DNA from: an uncultured Granulicatella sp.
GTDB taxonomy: Bacteria; Bacillota; Bacilli; Lactobacillales; Aerococcaceae
Direction: 5' to 3'
DNA length: 5,393 bases
Assembly (NCBI GenBank): GCA_947254045.1
Contig: CAMYBO010000093.1
Coordinates: 1-5,393, forward strand
A program made the translations under genes and the position numbers. Below the pieces are notes generated by a model. That model ran no database searches and was not told where the DNA came from. It saw nothing but the letters and a program-made list of their open reading frames with translations. Shown piece after piece: positions 5,376-5,393 of this stretch; within the stretch, counting starts at the first letter, position 1, and each line of letters opens with the position of its first letter.

Positions 5376-5393
5376 TATTACTGAAGTTATATG

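Noticed and set aside
1..5393. CRISPR array, insertion sequence, tRNA, rRNA, riboswitch or attachment site.
   Set aside because: No repeat-spacer pattern, transposase, cloverleaf, or long structured leader was seen; all gaps between genes are under 150 bases and are accounted for above.

Overview
The window reads as chromosome from a low-GC Gram-positive bacterium of the order Lactobacillales. The signs are AT-rich codons, strong AGGAGG-type ribosome sites, a Lipobox lipoprotein, a comFA-comFC pair without comFB, and a CcpA-type cre site. A Carnobacteriaceae- or Enterococcus-like host is my best guess, but the genus is not decided by what I can see.

Layout. Bases 1-147 are an AT-rich upstream region with a perfect -35 box and a cre-like operator for the first gene. 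Bases 148-1242 (+) are a glycerol dehydrogenase gene (gldA) that is intact in length and sequence except for one in-frame TAG at 1036-1038, where relatives are expected to have tyrosine. It ends in a good intrinsic terminator (1278-1315). Facing it on the minus strand is the two-gene late-competence operon comFA (3337 to 1997) and comFC (1995 to 1321), with a one-base gap between the genes. Upstream of comFA lie two back-to-back minus-strand terminators (3399-3437 and 3363-3388), then a very short stretch holding a possible competence-sigma-type promoter element and the comFA ribosome site. The last gene, on the minus strand at 5260 to 3473, encodes an OppA-type peptide-binding lipoprotein with its own sigma-A-like promoter. 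Upstream of that promoter are a 22-bp-spaced direct repeat and a 17-bp palindrome.

Function. ComFA (DEAD-type ATPase with a zinc-finger N-terminus) and ComFC (zinc-finger plus phosphoribosyltransferase-like protein) act together on the cytoplasmic side to bring in single-stranded DNA during transformation. OppA captures peptides outside the membrane for an ABC importer whose other subunits are not in the window. GldA would oxidise glycerol to dihydroxyacetone, but as written it loses its last 68 residues. Only the comF pair forms an evident functional unit. The flanking genes are separated from it by terminators.

Nothing here is clearly a new system. The items most worth checking are the lone amber codon in an otherwise well-preserved gldA and the regulatory arrangement between oppA and comFA.
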